The translations under genes were made by a program, and so were the position numbers. The notes beneath the pieces are model-generated. The model was not told where the DNA came from. It made no database searches and was given only the letters and a program-made list of their open reading frames with translations. From positions 1-64,000 of the forward strand of contig JBDTVS010000045.1 of NCBI GenBank assembly GCA_040007095.1: a DNA stretch of 64,000 nt. Direction: 5' to 3'. This stretch comes from JBDTVS01 sp040007095. GTDB taxonomy: Bacteria > Acidobacteriota > Vicinamibacteria > Vicinamibacterales > CAVVIG01. Positions 43,365 through 52,345 of the stretch are shown here, piece after piece (the first letter of the stretch is position 1; the number at the start of each line of letters is the position of its first letter).

Positions 43365-45430
43365 GAATCTGGAACCGCTCGTCGGATCCCAGGGCGGGAT
43401 CGGCCGCACCGCGGGAGCCCGCGGACTGGCGCCTCACCGTCAAGCCGCGAATCGCGGTGGTGGCGGCCTTCCTTGCGGTCTGGGTCGCCGGCGCTGAGGC
43501 CCGACTCGTCTACCTGCAGGTCATCAGGCGCGGCGACATGGTCGCGCGCGCCGAACGGCAGCACCTTCGAACCATCGACGCGCCGGCAAAGCGCGGCGAC
43601 ATCGTCGACCGCAAAGGCCGCGTTCTTGCGACCAGCGTCGATGCGGACACCATCTACGCGGTGCCGTCGGAAATCAGCGACGCGGCGGCGACGGTCGCGG
43701 CGATCTGTCGCGCGCTGCGGGATTGCCTGGACAAAGAGCGGACGACGCTGACCGGGCGCTTCACGCACCGCAACTCGTTCACCTACGTGCGGCGGCAGGT
43801 CTCGCCCGATCAGAAACGCCGCGTCGAGCAACTGAATCTCGACGGCGTCGGCTTCATGAAGGAGAACAAGCGCTTCTATCCCAACAAGGAGCTCGGAGCG
43901 CATGTCATCGGTTACGTCGGCATCGACAACAACGGGCTGAGCGGTCTGGAGGCTGCCTACGACTCGCGCATCCGTGGCAAAGGCGGCCGGGTGCTCGTAC
44001 AGACCGACGCCAAACGCCATGCGTTCAGTCGGTTTGAGCGGCCGCCCACCGTGGGTTCGACGATCGAACTGACGATCGACGAGTACCTGCAGCATGTCGT
44101 CGAGCGCGAGCTCCACGCTGGCGTCGTCGCCAACCGCGCGGCCGGCGGCAGCGCCATCATCATGAATCCGCACACCGGCGAGATCCTGGCGATGGCGAAC
44201 GAGCCGACGTTCAACCCCAATGCCTACCGTGAGTTTGGCGACAACGCACGGCGCAACCGGGCGGTCCAGGATCTCTATGAGCCGGGCTCGACATTCAAGG
44301 TGGTGACGGCGTCGGCCGCGATTGAAGAGAAGGTGATGCCGGTCGACAGCTGGATCGACACCAATCCGGGCATCATCCACATTACCGGCCGACCGAGGCC
44401 GGTGACCGAATACGAACACCACAACTACGGCGTGTTGTCGTTCACCGATGTCCTCGTCAGATCGAGCAACGTCGGAGCGATCAAGATTGGCCTCCGCGTC
44501 GGCGCCGAGCGCCTGAGCCGATTCGTCTCCCGGTTCGGGTTCGGCCACCCGGTGTCGCCGGACTTCCCGGGTGAAAGTCCAGGCATCGTGTGGGACACCG
44601 ACAAGTGGACCGAGAGCGCGCTCGCCTCCGTCTCCATGGGCTATCAGGTCGGCGTGACGCCGCTCCAGATGGTGGCGGCGGTGAGCTCCGTGGCGAACGC
44701 CGGAGAGCTCGTCGAGCCGCGGGTGATCCGCGCCGTGTATCGCGACAACCGACGCTACGCCGTGGAACCCAAGGTGTTACGGCGCACGATCACAGCCGAT
44801 ACAGCCGCCACCTTGACGACGATCATGGAAGGGGTCGTGGCCAACGAACACGGCACGGCGCGGGCGGCGAGCATCCCGGGCTACACCATCGCCGGGAAGA
44901 CCGGCACGGCGGCCAAGCTCGTGAACGGCCGCTACTCCTCGTCGGATTACAACGCATCGTTTGTCGGATTCATTCCGTCGAGAAACCCTGCGGTCGCGAT
45001 TATCGTCGTCACCGACTCACCGCACGCGGGGCCGACGACTGGTGGCATCGTATCGGCCCCGGTCTTCAAGCGGATTGCTGAAGCGACGCTGCAGTACCTC
45101 GGCGTGCCGCGCAACGTCGATCCCGAACCGCCGGTGCTCGCAATCCGGCAGGATGCGGCCGCGCTCACGGCTCTCCCGGCACCCTCATCACCGGTCGTCA
45201 GCCTGGTCGCCGACGCAGAGCCGGGAACCGTGCCGGACCTCCGCGGCATGAGCGCGCGCGAGGCCGTGAAGCAGCTCGCTCGCATCGGCATCACCGCCCG
45301 GATGACCGGCGATGGCGTCGTCACGACTCAGGATCCCGCGGCAGGCTCTCCGATTGAGGGCGTCGCCGTGTGCCGCCTGACCCTCGAGCGCACGCCGGCG
45401 CGATTGCTTGCGGTCGCGTTGCGCCCATGA
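43361..45430 (+). CDS. ftsI: Division transpeptidase FtsI/PBP with PASTA domain
   Basis: 689 residues from a GTG overlapping ftsL. One membrane helix near 30-48 is followed by a pedestal/dimerisation domain and the transpeptidase domain. Active-site motifs: serine 310 in STFK, SSN at 368-370, KTG at 513-515. A single PASTA domain occupies roughly 625-689 (GTVPDLRGMSAREAVKQLAR). This class B penicillin-binding protein cross-links septal peptidoglycan. PASTA tails are usual in Gram-positive PBP2x and SpoVD and less so in Gram-negative FtsI. The stop overlaps murE (ATGA). Confidence 0.92.
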   Translation: MRIWNRSSDPRAGSAAPREPADWRLTVKPRIAVVAAFLAVWVAGAEARLVYLQVIRRGDMVARAERQHLRTIDAPAKRGDIVDRKGRVLATSVDADTIYAVPSEISDAAATVAAICRALRDCLDKERTTLTGRFTHRNSFTYVRRQVSPDQKRRVEQLNLDGVGFMKENKRFYPNKELGAHVIGYVGIDNNGLSGLEAAYDSRIRGKGGRVLVQTDAKRHAFSRFERPPTVGSTIELTIDEYLQHVVERELHAGVVANRAAGGSAIIMNPHTGEILAMANEPTFNPNAYREFGDNARRNRAVQDLYEPGSTFKVVTASAAIEEKVMPVDSWIDTNPGIIHITGRPRPVTEYEHHNYGVLSFTDVLVRSSNVGAIKIGLRVGAERLSRFVSRFGFGHPVSPDFPGESPGIVWDTDKWTESALASVSMGYQVGVTPLQMVAAVSSVANAGELVEPRVIRAVYRDNRRYAVEPKVLRRTITADTAATLTTIMEGVVANEHGTARAASIPGYTIAGKTGTAAKLVNGRYSSSDYNASFVGFIPSRNPAVAIIVVTDSPHAGPTTGGIVSAPVFKRIAEATLQYLGVPRNVDPEPPVLAIRQDAAALTALPAPSSPVVSLVADAEPGTVPDLRGMSAREAVKQLARIGITARMTGDGVVTTQDPAAGSPIEGVAVCRLTLERTPARLLAVALRP

Positions 45431-46941
45431 TCTGGGCTGATCTCCACGGCGTCTTGCGCGACCGCGGCCTCGTCCCGAGCGACGTGGACGTGCGCCCGGC
45501 GCCGCCGGCCGTCTTCGTGACGGGCATTGCCAGCGATTCGCGAGCCGTGGAAACGGGCAACGTATTCGTCGCGCTCAAAGGGTTGCACGCCAACGGCACG
45601 CAATTCGCCACGCAGGCGGTCGATCGGCGCGCCGCCGTCGTCGTCTCGGAAGACGCGGCGCCGCCGGACCTGGCGGTGCCATGGGTGGTGGTCTCGGACG
45701 CCCGTCTGGCCTTGGCGCTTCTGGCCGCGGCATTCTTCAGGCACCCCAGCGCCGAGATGCAGGTCGTCGGCATCACCGGCACCAACGGTAAGACGACGAC
45801 CGCGTATCTGGTCGCGGCCATTTTCGAGGCGGCCCGCATTCACTGCGGATTGATGGGGACCGTGGCCTACAAGGTTGGCAGCGCCGTCGTCGAGGCGACG
45901 CGGACCACTCCCGAAGCGCCAGCCGTTCAGGGACTGCTGCGCGAAATGGTCGCCGCCGGCTGCGGCGCCTGCGCGATGGAAGTCTCGTCGCATGCGTTGT
46001 CGCTGCGGCGCGTCGACGGCATGTCGTTCGCGGCAGCGGTGTTCACCAATTTGACTCGTGACCATCTCGACTTCCATGCGGATATGGAGGCCTATTTTCA
46101 AGCCAAGCGCCGTCTCTTCGGGATGCTGCCGCCTCACGCGCCCAGCGTGATCAACCTGGACGATCCCAGGGGGACGGCGCTGGCCGAAGCGGCTGGCCGG
46201 CCGGCGACCTACGCGATCGTGCGACCGGCCAGTGTCACGCCAGGCCCACTGTCGTTCTCACTCGAGGGATTGAACTTTGACGTCCGCACCCCGCGGGGAC
46301 GGATTCACATCCGTTCCTCGCTGATTGGCCGCGTGAATGTCTACAACATCCTCGCGGCGGTCGCGGCCGCCGAGGCGCTGAACATCCCGCTCGACGCGAT
46401 CGAGCACGGCGTCCAGTCGCTTCCGGGCGTTCCAGGCCGGTTTCAGCTCGTCTCGAGCCTCGAGGACGAAGTCACCGTCATCGTCGACTACGCGCATACC
46501 GACGATGCGCTGCGCGGTTTGCTCGAGACCACCCGTCCGCTGGCGCGCGGTCGCGTGATCACGGTGTTCGGCTGCGGCGGCGACCGCGATCGCTCCAAAC
46601 GACCGCTGATGGGCGCGGTGGCCAGCCGGCTGAGCGATCTGATTATCGTGACGTCTGACAATCCGCGGACCGAGGCGCCGATGCGCATCATCGACGAAGT
46701 GTGCCGCGGCGTCACGGCCGACACGCGGAAAGACAGCGCGCAGCGGCTGCTGACGATCGTCGATCGGCGCGAGGCCATCGCCAAGGGCATTCAGCGGGCG
46801 CGGCCCGGCGACCTCGTGCTGATCGCCGGCAAAGGACACGAGAAGTACCAGGTGATTGGCGATCGCATGCTGCCATTCGACGACGCGGCGGTGGCGCGCG
46901 AGGCGCTGCTGCGACGGCGCAGCAGCTCCGGCGTGGTGTGA
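45427..46941 (+). CDS. murE: UDP-MurNAc-tripeptide synthetase MurE (meso-DAP type)
   Basis: 504 residues. It adds meso-diaminopimelate to UDP-MurNAc-L-Ala-D-Glu. The ATP loop GITGTNGKTTTAYL is near residues 115-128, NLTRDHLDFH near 212, and DNPR near 411, the motif that selects meso-DAP over lysine. This implies DAP-type peptidoglycan. The start ATG lies in the ftsI stop, and the end overlaps murF (GTGA). Confidence 0.95.
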   Translation: MIWADLHGVLRDRGLVPSDVDVRPAPPAVFVTGIASDSRAVETGNVFVALKGLHANGTQFATQAVDRRAAVVVSEDAAPPDLAVPWVVVSDARLALALLAAAFFRHPSAEMQVVGITGTNGKTTTAYLVAAIFEAARIHCGLMGTVAYKVGSAVVEATRTTPEAPAVQGLLREMVAAGCGACAMEVSSHALSLRRVDGMSFAAAVFTNLTRDHLDFHADMEAYFQAKRRLFGMLPPHAPSVINLDDPRGTALAEAAGRPATYAIVRPASVTPGPLSFSLEGLNFDVRTPRGRIHIRSSLIGRVNVYNILAAVAAAEALNIPLDAIEHGVQSLPGVPGRFQLVSSLEDEVTVIVDYAHTDDALRGLLETTRPLARGRVITVFGCGGDRDRSKRPLMGAVASRLSDLIIVTSDNPRTEAPMRIIDEVCRGVTADTRKDSAQRLLTIVDRREAIAKGIQRARPGDLVLIAGKGHEKYQVIGDRMLPFDDAAVAREALLRRRSSSGVV

Positions 46942-48338
46942 GCGAACTGCGTCTGACCGCTCGGTCGGTGGCCGAGGCGATGGGTGGCGCGCTCGTCTCG
47001 GGGAGCGAGAGCCGGGAGCTTTCGGGCGTCTCGATCGATTCGCGAACGGTTCAGGCCGGCGAGCTGTACGTCGCCCTTCGCGGAGATCGATTCGACGGCG
47101 CCGAGTTCGCGGCGTCGGCGATAGACGCGGGAGCCGGCGGCGTGGTGGTGCCGCGCGGTCGCGGCCCAGGAGTCGATCGCGGACCGGCAGTGGTCATCGA
47201 GGTCGACGACACGCTCGACGCGTTGCAGGCACTGGCCCATCGCGTGCGGCGCGAGTCGGGAACCCGGGTCGTCGCGATCACGGGCAGCGCCGGCAAGACG
47301 ACGACGAAGGAAGTGACGGCCGAGTTTCTGTCGGCGAAGTATCGGGTGATACGCAACCACGGGAACTTGAACAACCACATCGGTCTGCCGCTGTCGCTCA
47401 TCGAATTGAGACGGCGGCCGGAGATCGCCGTCGTGGAGCTGGGAATGAATCACGCCGGCGAAATCAGCCGGCTGGTGCGGATCGCCGAGCCGGACGTTCG
47501 CGTCTGGACCAACGTGGGCGAGGCGCACCTGGGGTTTTTTGGGTCGATCGACGACATCGCCGAGGCAAAGGCGGAGATTCTTGAAGAGGCCACCACGTCC
47601 ATGATCCTTGTCGCCAACGCCGATGACGAGCGGGTCGCCGCCCGGGCCTCGTCGTTTGCGGGGCGCGTGGTGACGTTCGGAATCGAGCGTCCCGCGGAGG
47701 TGCGTGCCTCGGCCATCGTCGACCGCGGCATCGAAGGGACCAGCGCGCGGGTGACGACGGTCCACGGCACCTTCGACGTGAAGACTCCTCTGCTCGGCCG
47801 TGGCAACCTTTCGAACGTGCTGGCCGCCACGGCCGTGGCACTCCAATTCGACGTACCGCTCGACGCGATCGCCGACCGGGCCACGCGGCTTCGGCCGGCG
47901 GCCCATCGCGGCGAAGTGATCAGGCTGCCGACCCTCACCGTCATCGACGACAGCTACAACGCCAATCCAACTGCCACCCGGACCGCGCTTGGCGTGCTGG
48001 CCGGCGACGTCAGAGCGTCGCGGCGCGTGGCGGTGCTCGGCGACATGCTCGAACTGGGCGACCACGCCATGGCGCTGCACGAGGAGGTCGGTCGCGCGGT
48101 AGCCGCCGCGAACGTAGAGGTGCTGGTCGCGATCGGCGGCGATCTCGCGGCGGCGCTCGCGAGATCGGCTGTCGCGGCTGGGCTGCCACGGAGCGCCGTG
48201 CATCATTTCCAGACGAGCGAGGAAGCGGCCGACGCCGTGGCCGAAATCGTGCGTCCGGGCGACGTGGTCCTCGTGAAGGGCTCGCGCAGTGTCCACACGG
48301 ATCGCGTCGTCGAGCGGTTGAAGGCGGAGCAGGCCTGA
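46938..48338 (+). CDS. murF: UDP-MurNAc-tripeptide:D-Ala-D-Ala ligase MurF
   Basis: 466 residues from a GTG overlapping murE. It attaches D-Ala-D-Ala to give the pentapeptide. ITGSAGKTTTKEVTAEFL near 110 is the ATP loop, GNLNNHIGLPLSLI near 141 and ELGMNHAGEI near 165 are family signatures, and IDDSYNANP near 336 is the C-domain motif. A one-base overlap links it to mraY (TGATG). Confidence 0.95.
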   Translation: MSELRLTARSVAEAMGGALVSGSESRELSGVSIDSRTVQAGELYVALRGDRFDGAEFAASAIDAGAGGVVVPRGRGPGVDRGPAVVIEVDDTLDALQALAHRVRRESGTRVVAITGSAGKTTTKEVTAEFLSAKYRVIRNHGNLNNHIGLPLSLIELRRRPEIAVVELGMNHAGEISRLVRIAEPDVRVWTNVGEAHLGFFGSIDDIAEAKAEILEEATTSMILVANADDERVAARASSFAGRVVTFGIERPAEVRASAIVDRGIEGTSARVTTVHGTFDVKTPLLGRGNLSNVLAATAVALQFDVPLDAIADRATRLRPAAHRGEVIRLPTLTVIDDSYNANPTATRTALGVLAGDVRASRRVAVLGDMLELGDHAMALHEEVGRAVAAANVEVLVAIGGDLAAALARSAVAAGLPRSAVHHFQTSEEAADAVAEIVRPGDVVLVKGSRSVHTDRVVERLKAEQA

Positions 48339-49426
48339 TGCTCTACCACCTGCTCTACCCGTTCCGTGCACAGGTTTCCGTGCTCAACGTGACCCAATAC
48401 ATCACGTTTCGCACCGCGGCGGCCAGCTTGTCGGCGCTGGCGATCAGTCTCGCGCTCGGACCCTGGATGATCCGCAAGCTGCGCGACTTCCAGATCGGCC
48501 AGGTGATTCGCGCGGAAGGGCCCCAGACCCACCAGAAAAAAGCTGGGACACCGACAATGGGGGGCCTGCTGATCTTGACCGCCTCGCTGGTCCCCACGCT
48601 GCTCTGGGCGAAGCTGACCAATCCGTATGTCTGGATCGCGGTGCTGACGACCGTCGGATTCGGGGCGATTGGCTTTCTGGACGATTACCTGAAGATCGTG
48701 CGGCGCTCCCATCACGGCCTGCTGCCGCGCTACAAGCTGGGCCTTCAGGCGCTCGTCGCCGCCGTCGTCGGAATCGTCTTGCTCTGGCTGCAGCAGGAGG
48801 GCCTGTACAACACGCGCCTGGTCTTTCCTTTCTTCAAGCGCCTGATTCCCGACCTCGGATGGGGCTATCTGCCCTTGACGATGCTGATTCTGGTCTGGGA
48901 GTCCAATGCCGTGAACCTCACCGATGGCCTGGACGGCCTGGCGATCAGCGTGTTCGCGATCGCGGCGGCCGCGTTCACGGCGCTCAGCTACGTCGTCGGC
49001 AACCGTGTGCTCGCCGACTACCTGCTGCTCGTGCACTTTCCGCCGGTCGCCGAGTTGACAGTGTTCTGCGGTTCGCTGGTCGGAGCGTCGCTCGGGTTTC
49101 TTTGGTACAACTCGTACCCGGCCGAAATTTTCATGGGCGACGTGGGATCGCTCGCGCTCGGAGCGGCGCTCGGCACCGTGGCGATCCTCATCAAGCAGGA
49201 ATTGTTGCTCTTCATCGTCGGCGGCGTGTTCATGCTCGAAGGGGTGTCGGTGGTGCTCCAGGTCGGCTACTTCAAGGCCACCGGCGGCCGGCGGCTGTTT
49301 AGGATGGCGCCGCTCCATCATCACTTCGAGTTGATCGGTTGGAGCGAGCCGAAGGTCATCACAAGGTTCGTGATCGCCGCGATCGTGTTTGCGTTGTTCA
49401 GCCTGACGACGCTGAAGCTGCGGTAA
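48338..49426 (+). CDS. mraY: Phospho-MurNAc-pentapeptide transferase MraY
   Basis: 362 residues, ten membrane helices. It moves phospho-MurNAc-pentapeptide to undecaprenyl phosphate to make lipid I. Signatures: TPTMGGLLIL near 70, the aspartates in GFLDDYLK near 110, NAVNLTDGLDGLA near 190, FMGDVGSLALGAALG near 266, and HHHFELIGW near 327. The start ATG shares a base with the murF stop. Confidence 0.96.
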   Translation: MLYHLLYPFRAQVSVLNVTQYITFRTAAASLSALAISLALGPWMIRKLRDFQIGQVIRAEGPQTHQKKAGTPTMGGLLILTASLVPTLLWAKLTNPYVWIAVLTTVGFGAIGFLDDYLKIVRRSHHGLLPRYKLGLQALVAAVVGIVLLWLQQEGLYNTRLVFPFFKRLIPDLGWGYLPLTMLILVWESNAVNLTDGLDGLAISVFAIAAAAFTALSYVVGNRVLADYLLLVHFPPVAELTVFCGSLVGASLGFLWYNSYPAEIFMGDVGSLALGAALGTVAILIKQELLLFIVGGVFMLEGVSVVLQVGYFKATGGRRLFRMAPLHHHFELIGWSEPKVITRFVIAAIVFALFSLTTLKLR

Positions 49427-49459
49427 TGGGCGCGGCATGGTGAGTCGGGCAGAGGCGGC

Positions 49460-50821
49460 ATGGGATTCAGTGTTCGAGGGAAACGCGTGACTGTCGTCGG
49501 CGCCGCGGCCAGCGGCCTGTCCGCCGCCGCCCTGCTCGCGCGACGGGGCGCGGAGGTCACGCTGTCCGATGTTCGTCCACAGGTGCCGAGCGCCGAACCG
49601 CTGCGTGCGCTGAATGTGGCGCTGGAGCTCGGCGGGCACAAGACGGACACGTTCACGTCCGCCGACCTCGTCGTGCTCAGTCCGGGCGTGCCACCGGAGC
49701 AACCGGCCGTACAGGCGGCGCGGGCGCGCGGCATCCCAATCGTCGGCGAGATCGAGCTCGCATCGCGGTGGCTCGAGGGCCGCGTGATCGCCATTACCGG
49801 GACGAAGGGCAAGTCGACCACGACGGCGTTGACCGGGCAAATGCTGCAATCGGCGGGCTTTCACGTGACGGTGGGCGGCAATATCGGTCAGCCGCTCAGC
49901 TCTCAGGTAGACGGGTCGACACCAGAAACGCTGCACGTGGTGGAAACGAGCAGCTTTCAGTTGGAACAGATCGACACGTTCCGGCCGTGGATCGCGGTGA
50001 TGCTGAATTTCTCGCCCGATCATCTCGATCGCCACGCCGGTGTCGAGGCGTACGGCCGCGCCAAGGCGCGGATCTTCGAGAACCAGCGCGATGTCGACTG
50101 GGCGGTGGTCAACGCCGACGATGCCGCGTCGATCGAACTGGCACGCGGCGGGCGCGCCACGCGGAAGGACTTCAGCCGGCATCAAGTCCTCGAGCGCGGC
50201 GTTGTCGTCGAGGGCGGTTGGATCGTCGAGCGACACTCCGCAGGAACCGAGCGGCTGGTACCGCTCGACGCAGTGCATCTGCTCGGGCCTCACCTGATCG
50301 ACGACGTCATGGCCGCCGCGGCCGTCAGCCGAATTGCCGGTGCGGCGCCAGACGCGATGACGGCGGCCGTCGACGCGTTTCGCGGGCTGGAGCACGCGAT
50401 GGAGCTCGTCGCCGACGTGGACGGGGTGCGGTTCGTCAACGACTCCAAGGCGACCAACGTGGTGTCGGTGTTGCGATCGCTCGAAAGTTTCGAGCACGAT
50501 GTGGTGCCGATCCTCGGCGGCCGCTTCAAGGGCGGTGACCTCGGCCTGTTACGGGAGCCGCTGCGACGACGCGCCAAGGCGGTCGTGACCATCGGCGAAG
50601 CGAGGCCGCTGCTGCGCGAGGCGCTCTCCGACGTCGTGGACGTACATGAGGCCGACTCGCTCGACGCCGCGGTTGCAAGGGCGTTTGCGCTGGCCAGGCC
50701 CAGCGGAGTGGTCCTGCTGGCCCCGGCGTGCGCGAGCTTCGACATGTTTCTGGATTACGCCGACCGCGGCCGGCGCTTCAAGGACGAAGTGAGACGACTG
50801 GCGAATCCGGGCGCCGGGTAG
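49460..50821 (+). CDS. murD: UDP-MurNAc-L-alanine:D-glutamate ligase MurD
   Basis: 453 residues. An N-terminal Rossmann-like domain (VVGAAASGLSAAALLARRG near 13) precedes the ATP loop ITGTKGKSTTTAL near 111. FSPDHLDRH lies near 181, and the C-domain has FVNDSKATN near 325. It is preceded by a 33-nt gap with GAGG before the ATG. It is followed by the longest gap in the cluster. Confidence 0.95.
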   Translation: MGFSVRGKRVTVVGAAASGLSAAALLARRGAEVTLSDVRPQVPSAEPLRALNVALELGGHKTDTFTSADLVVLSPGVPPEQPAVQAARARGIPIVGEIELASRWLEGRVIAITGTKGKSTTTALTGQMLQSAGFHVTVGGNIGQPLSSQVDGSTPETLHVVETSSFQLEQIDTFRPWIAVMLNFSPDHLDRHAGVEAYGRAKARIFENQRDVDWAVVNADDAASIELARGGRATRKDFSRHQVLERGVVVEGGWIVERHSAGTERLVPLDAVHLLGPHLIDDVMAAAAVSRIAGAAPDAMTAAVDAFRGLEHAMELVADVDGVRFVNDSKATNVVSVLRSLESFEHDVVPILGGRFKGGDLGLLREPLRRRAKAVVTIGEARPLLREALSDVVDVHEADSLDAAVARAFALARPSGVVLLAPACASFDMFLDYADRGRRFKDEVRRLANPGAG

Positions 50822-50884
50822 TGCAGATGGCAGATGGCTGAGTTAGTGGCTGAGGGTTAGTAGTAGGCCCATGGAGTGGAGTGT

Positions 50885-51018
50885 CGTTGTGAGCGGTGAA
50901 CAGTCGTCAGTCGGTTCTTCGCGGTGAAGGATTGGCTGCTGGGAACGCAGGCTGCCCCGGCCTGCGAAGCTGGTGCCTTTGCCCGAGACCGACTGATGAC
51001 TGTTGACCGCTCACGACG
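50885..51018. repeat. Long inverted repeat between murD and ftsW
   Basis: The arms 50885-50917 and 50986-51018 are complementary at 28 of 33 positions. Inside is a second perfect hairpin, CGCAGGC (50946-50952) with GCCTGCG (50960-50966). The whole 348-nt gap 50822-51169 has no gene; its last part holds GGGGAGA just before the ftsW ATG. Confidence 0.8.
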
Positions 51019-51169
51019 ATGATTGGCGGCCTCCGGACCACCGCACCGCAGGGTCCCTGCTGTGCCAGTTCCGCAGGCGATCGCGCTCGGGACAGTGTGT
51101 CGGCCGAAGTCCCGCTTCACTGTAGGGCGGGCGCATGAAAAGGATGGGGCGGATTCCGCCCGGGGAGAC

Positions 51170-52270
51170 ATGGCACGCAAGCTCAAGTCCGACCGCGTAA
51201 TGTTTACCGCCACGATCCTGCTGGTCGGTCTCAGCATCATCATGGTCTACAGCGCATCAGCCGTAGTAGCGATGGAGCGAACCGGCCGGCCGTATTTTTT
51301 CCTGACCAAGCAGGCGATGTGGGCCGCGCTGGGGATGGCGGTGCTCGGCATCGTGATGCGGATCGATTACCACGCCTACCGGCAGCCGGCATTCATCTGG
51401 GGGGCCCTCATCATCGTGGCCCTCGGCCTCGTCGGCGTGCTGTTCAGTCCGCCCGTGAACAACGCGCGCCGATGGTTCGCGATCGGCGGCCTGGGGGTAC
51501 AGCCGTCGGAGCTCGCCAAACTGGTCGCGATCTTTTTCATCGCGGCGCTGCTCGAACGGCGCGTGCACCGAATCAACGAGTTGGGGTACTCACTGCTGCC
51601 GATCGTCGTGGTCGTCGTCGGCCTGGTTGGCCTGATCCTTCTCGAACCCGACTTTGGGACCTCGATGTCGCTCATCGCGATCGCCGCGGTCATGGTCTTC
51701 GCTGCCGGACTCAACTACACCTACATCCTTGGGGCGGCGCTGTGTGCGCTGCCAGCCATCGCCTTTCTGGTCATGGGCACCGCCTATCGCCGGCAGCGGA
51801 TACTGACCTTTCTCAATCCGTGGGAGGACCCTCTCGGCGCCGGCTTTCAGATCATTCAGTCGCTCATCGCCGTCGGGACCGGCGGCGTCTGGGGACGGGG
51901 CCTGATGAACGGCGTGCAAAAGCTCTTCTATCTGCCCGAGCCGCACACGGATTTCATCTATGCCGTCATCGCGGAAGAGCTCGGGCTGGTTGGCGCCACG
52001 GTCGTGCTGGCCTGCTTTTGCGTCATCACCTGGCGGGGACTGCGCATCGCCCTGCAAGCACCCGACAGCTTCGGATCGTTTCTCGCGCTTGGCCTGACGG
52101 CGATGGTCGCGGTACAGGCGTTCTTCAACATCAGCGTGGTTCTCGGCTTGCTGCCAACCAAGGGTATCCCGTTGCCATTCGTGAGCGCCGGCGGATCATC
52201 CCTGCTCATCAATCTGGTTGGCATGGGCATCCTTCTGAACGTCTCGCAGCAGGCGTCCCCAGAGGCATGA
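51170..52270 (+). CDS. ftsW: Septal peptidoglycan polymerase FtsW (SEDS)
   Basis: 366 residues, ten membrane helices of the SEDS family. It polymerises lipid II glycan with FtsI. Motifs: SIIMVYSASAVVAME near 22-36, VQPSELAKLVAIFF near 109, LEPDFGTSMSL near 158, and the C-terminal GLLPTKGIPLPFVSAGGSSL near 325. GGGGAGA precedes the ATG. A longer upstream frame would run into the inverted-repeat region and is not supported. Confidence 0.94.
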   Translation: MARKLKSDRVMFTATILLVGLSIIMVYSASAVVAMERTGRPYFFLTKQAMWAALGMAVLGIVMRIDYHAYRQPAFIWGALIIVALGLVGVLFSPPVNNARRWFAIGGLGVQPSELAKLVAIFFIAALLERRVHRINELGYSLLPIVVVVVGLVGLILLEPDFGTSMSLIAIAAVMVFAAGLNYTYILGAALCALPAIAFLVMGTAYRRQRILTFLNPWEDPLGAGFQIIQSLIAVGTGGVWGRGLMNGVQKLFYLPEPHTDFIYAVIAEELGLVGATVVLACFCVITWRGLRIALQAPDSFGSFLALGLTAMVAVQAFFNISVVLGLLPTKGIPLPFVSAGGSSLLINLVGMGILLNVSQQASPEA

Positions 52271-52300
52271 CGAACCGCGCAGACGCCGTGGCGGATCACG

Positions 52301-52318
52301 CTCCGGCGCGAGCCGGAG
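52301..52318 (+). promoter_or_regulatory. GNRA-capped hairpin before murG
   Basis: CTCCGGC and GCCGGAG form a perfect 7-bp stem closed by the tetraloop GCGA, 27 nt before the murG ATG. There is no U-run, so it is not an intrinsic terminator; mRNA stabilisation or translational control is possible. Confidence 0.5.
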
Positions 52319-52345
52319 ATTGCGTACGAAGGCAAGACAAGCACG

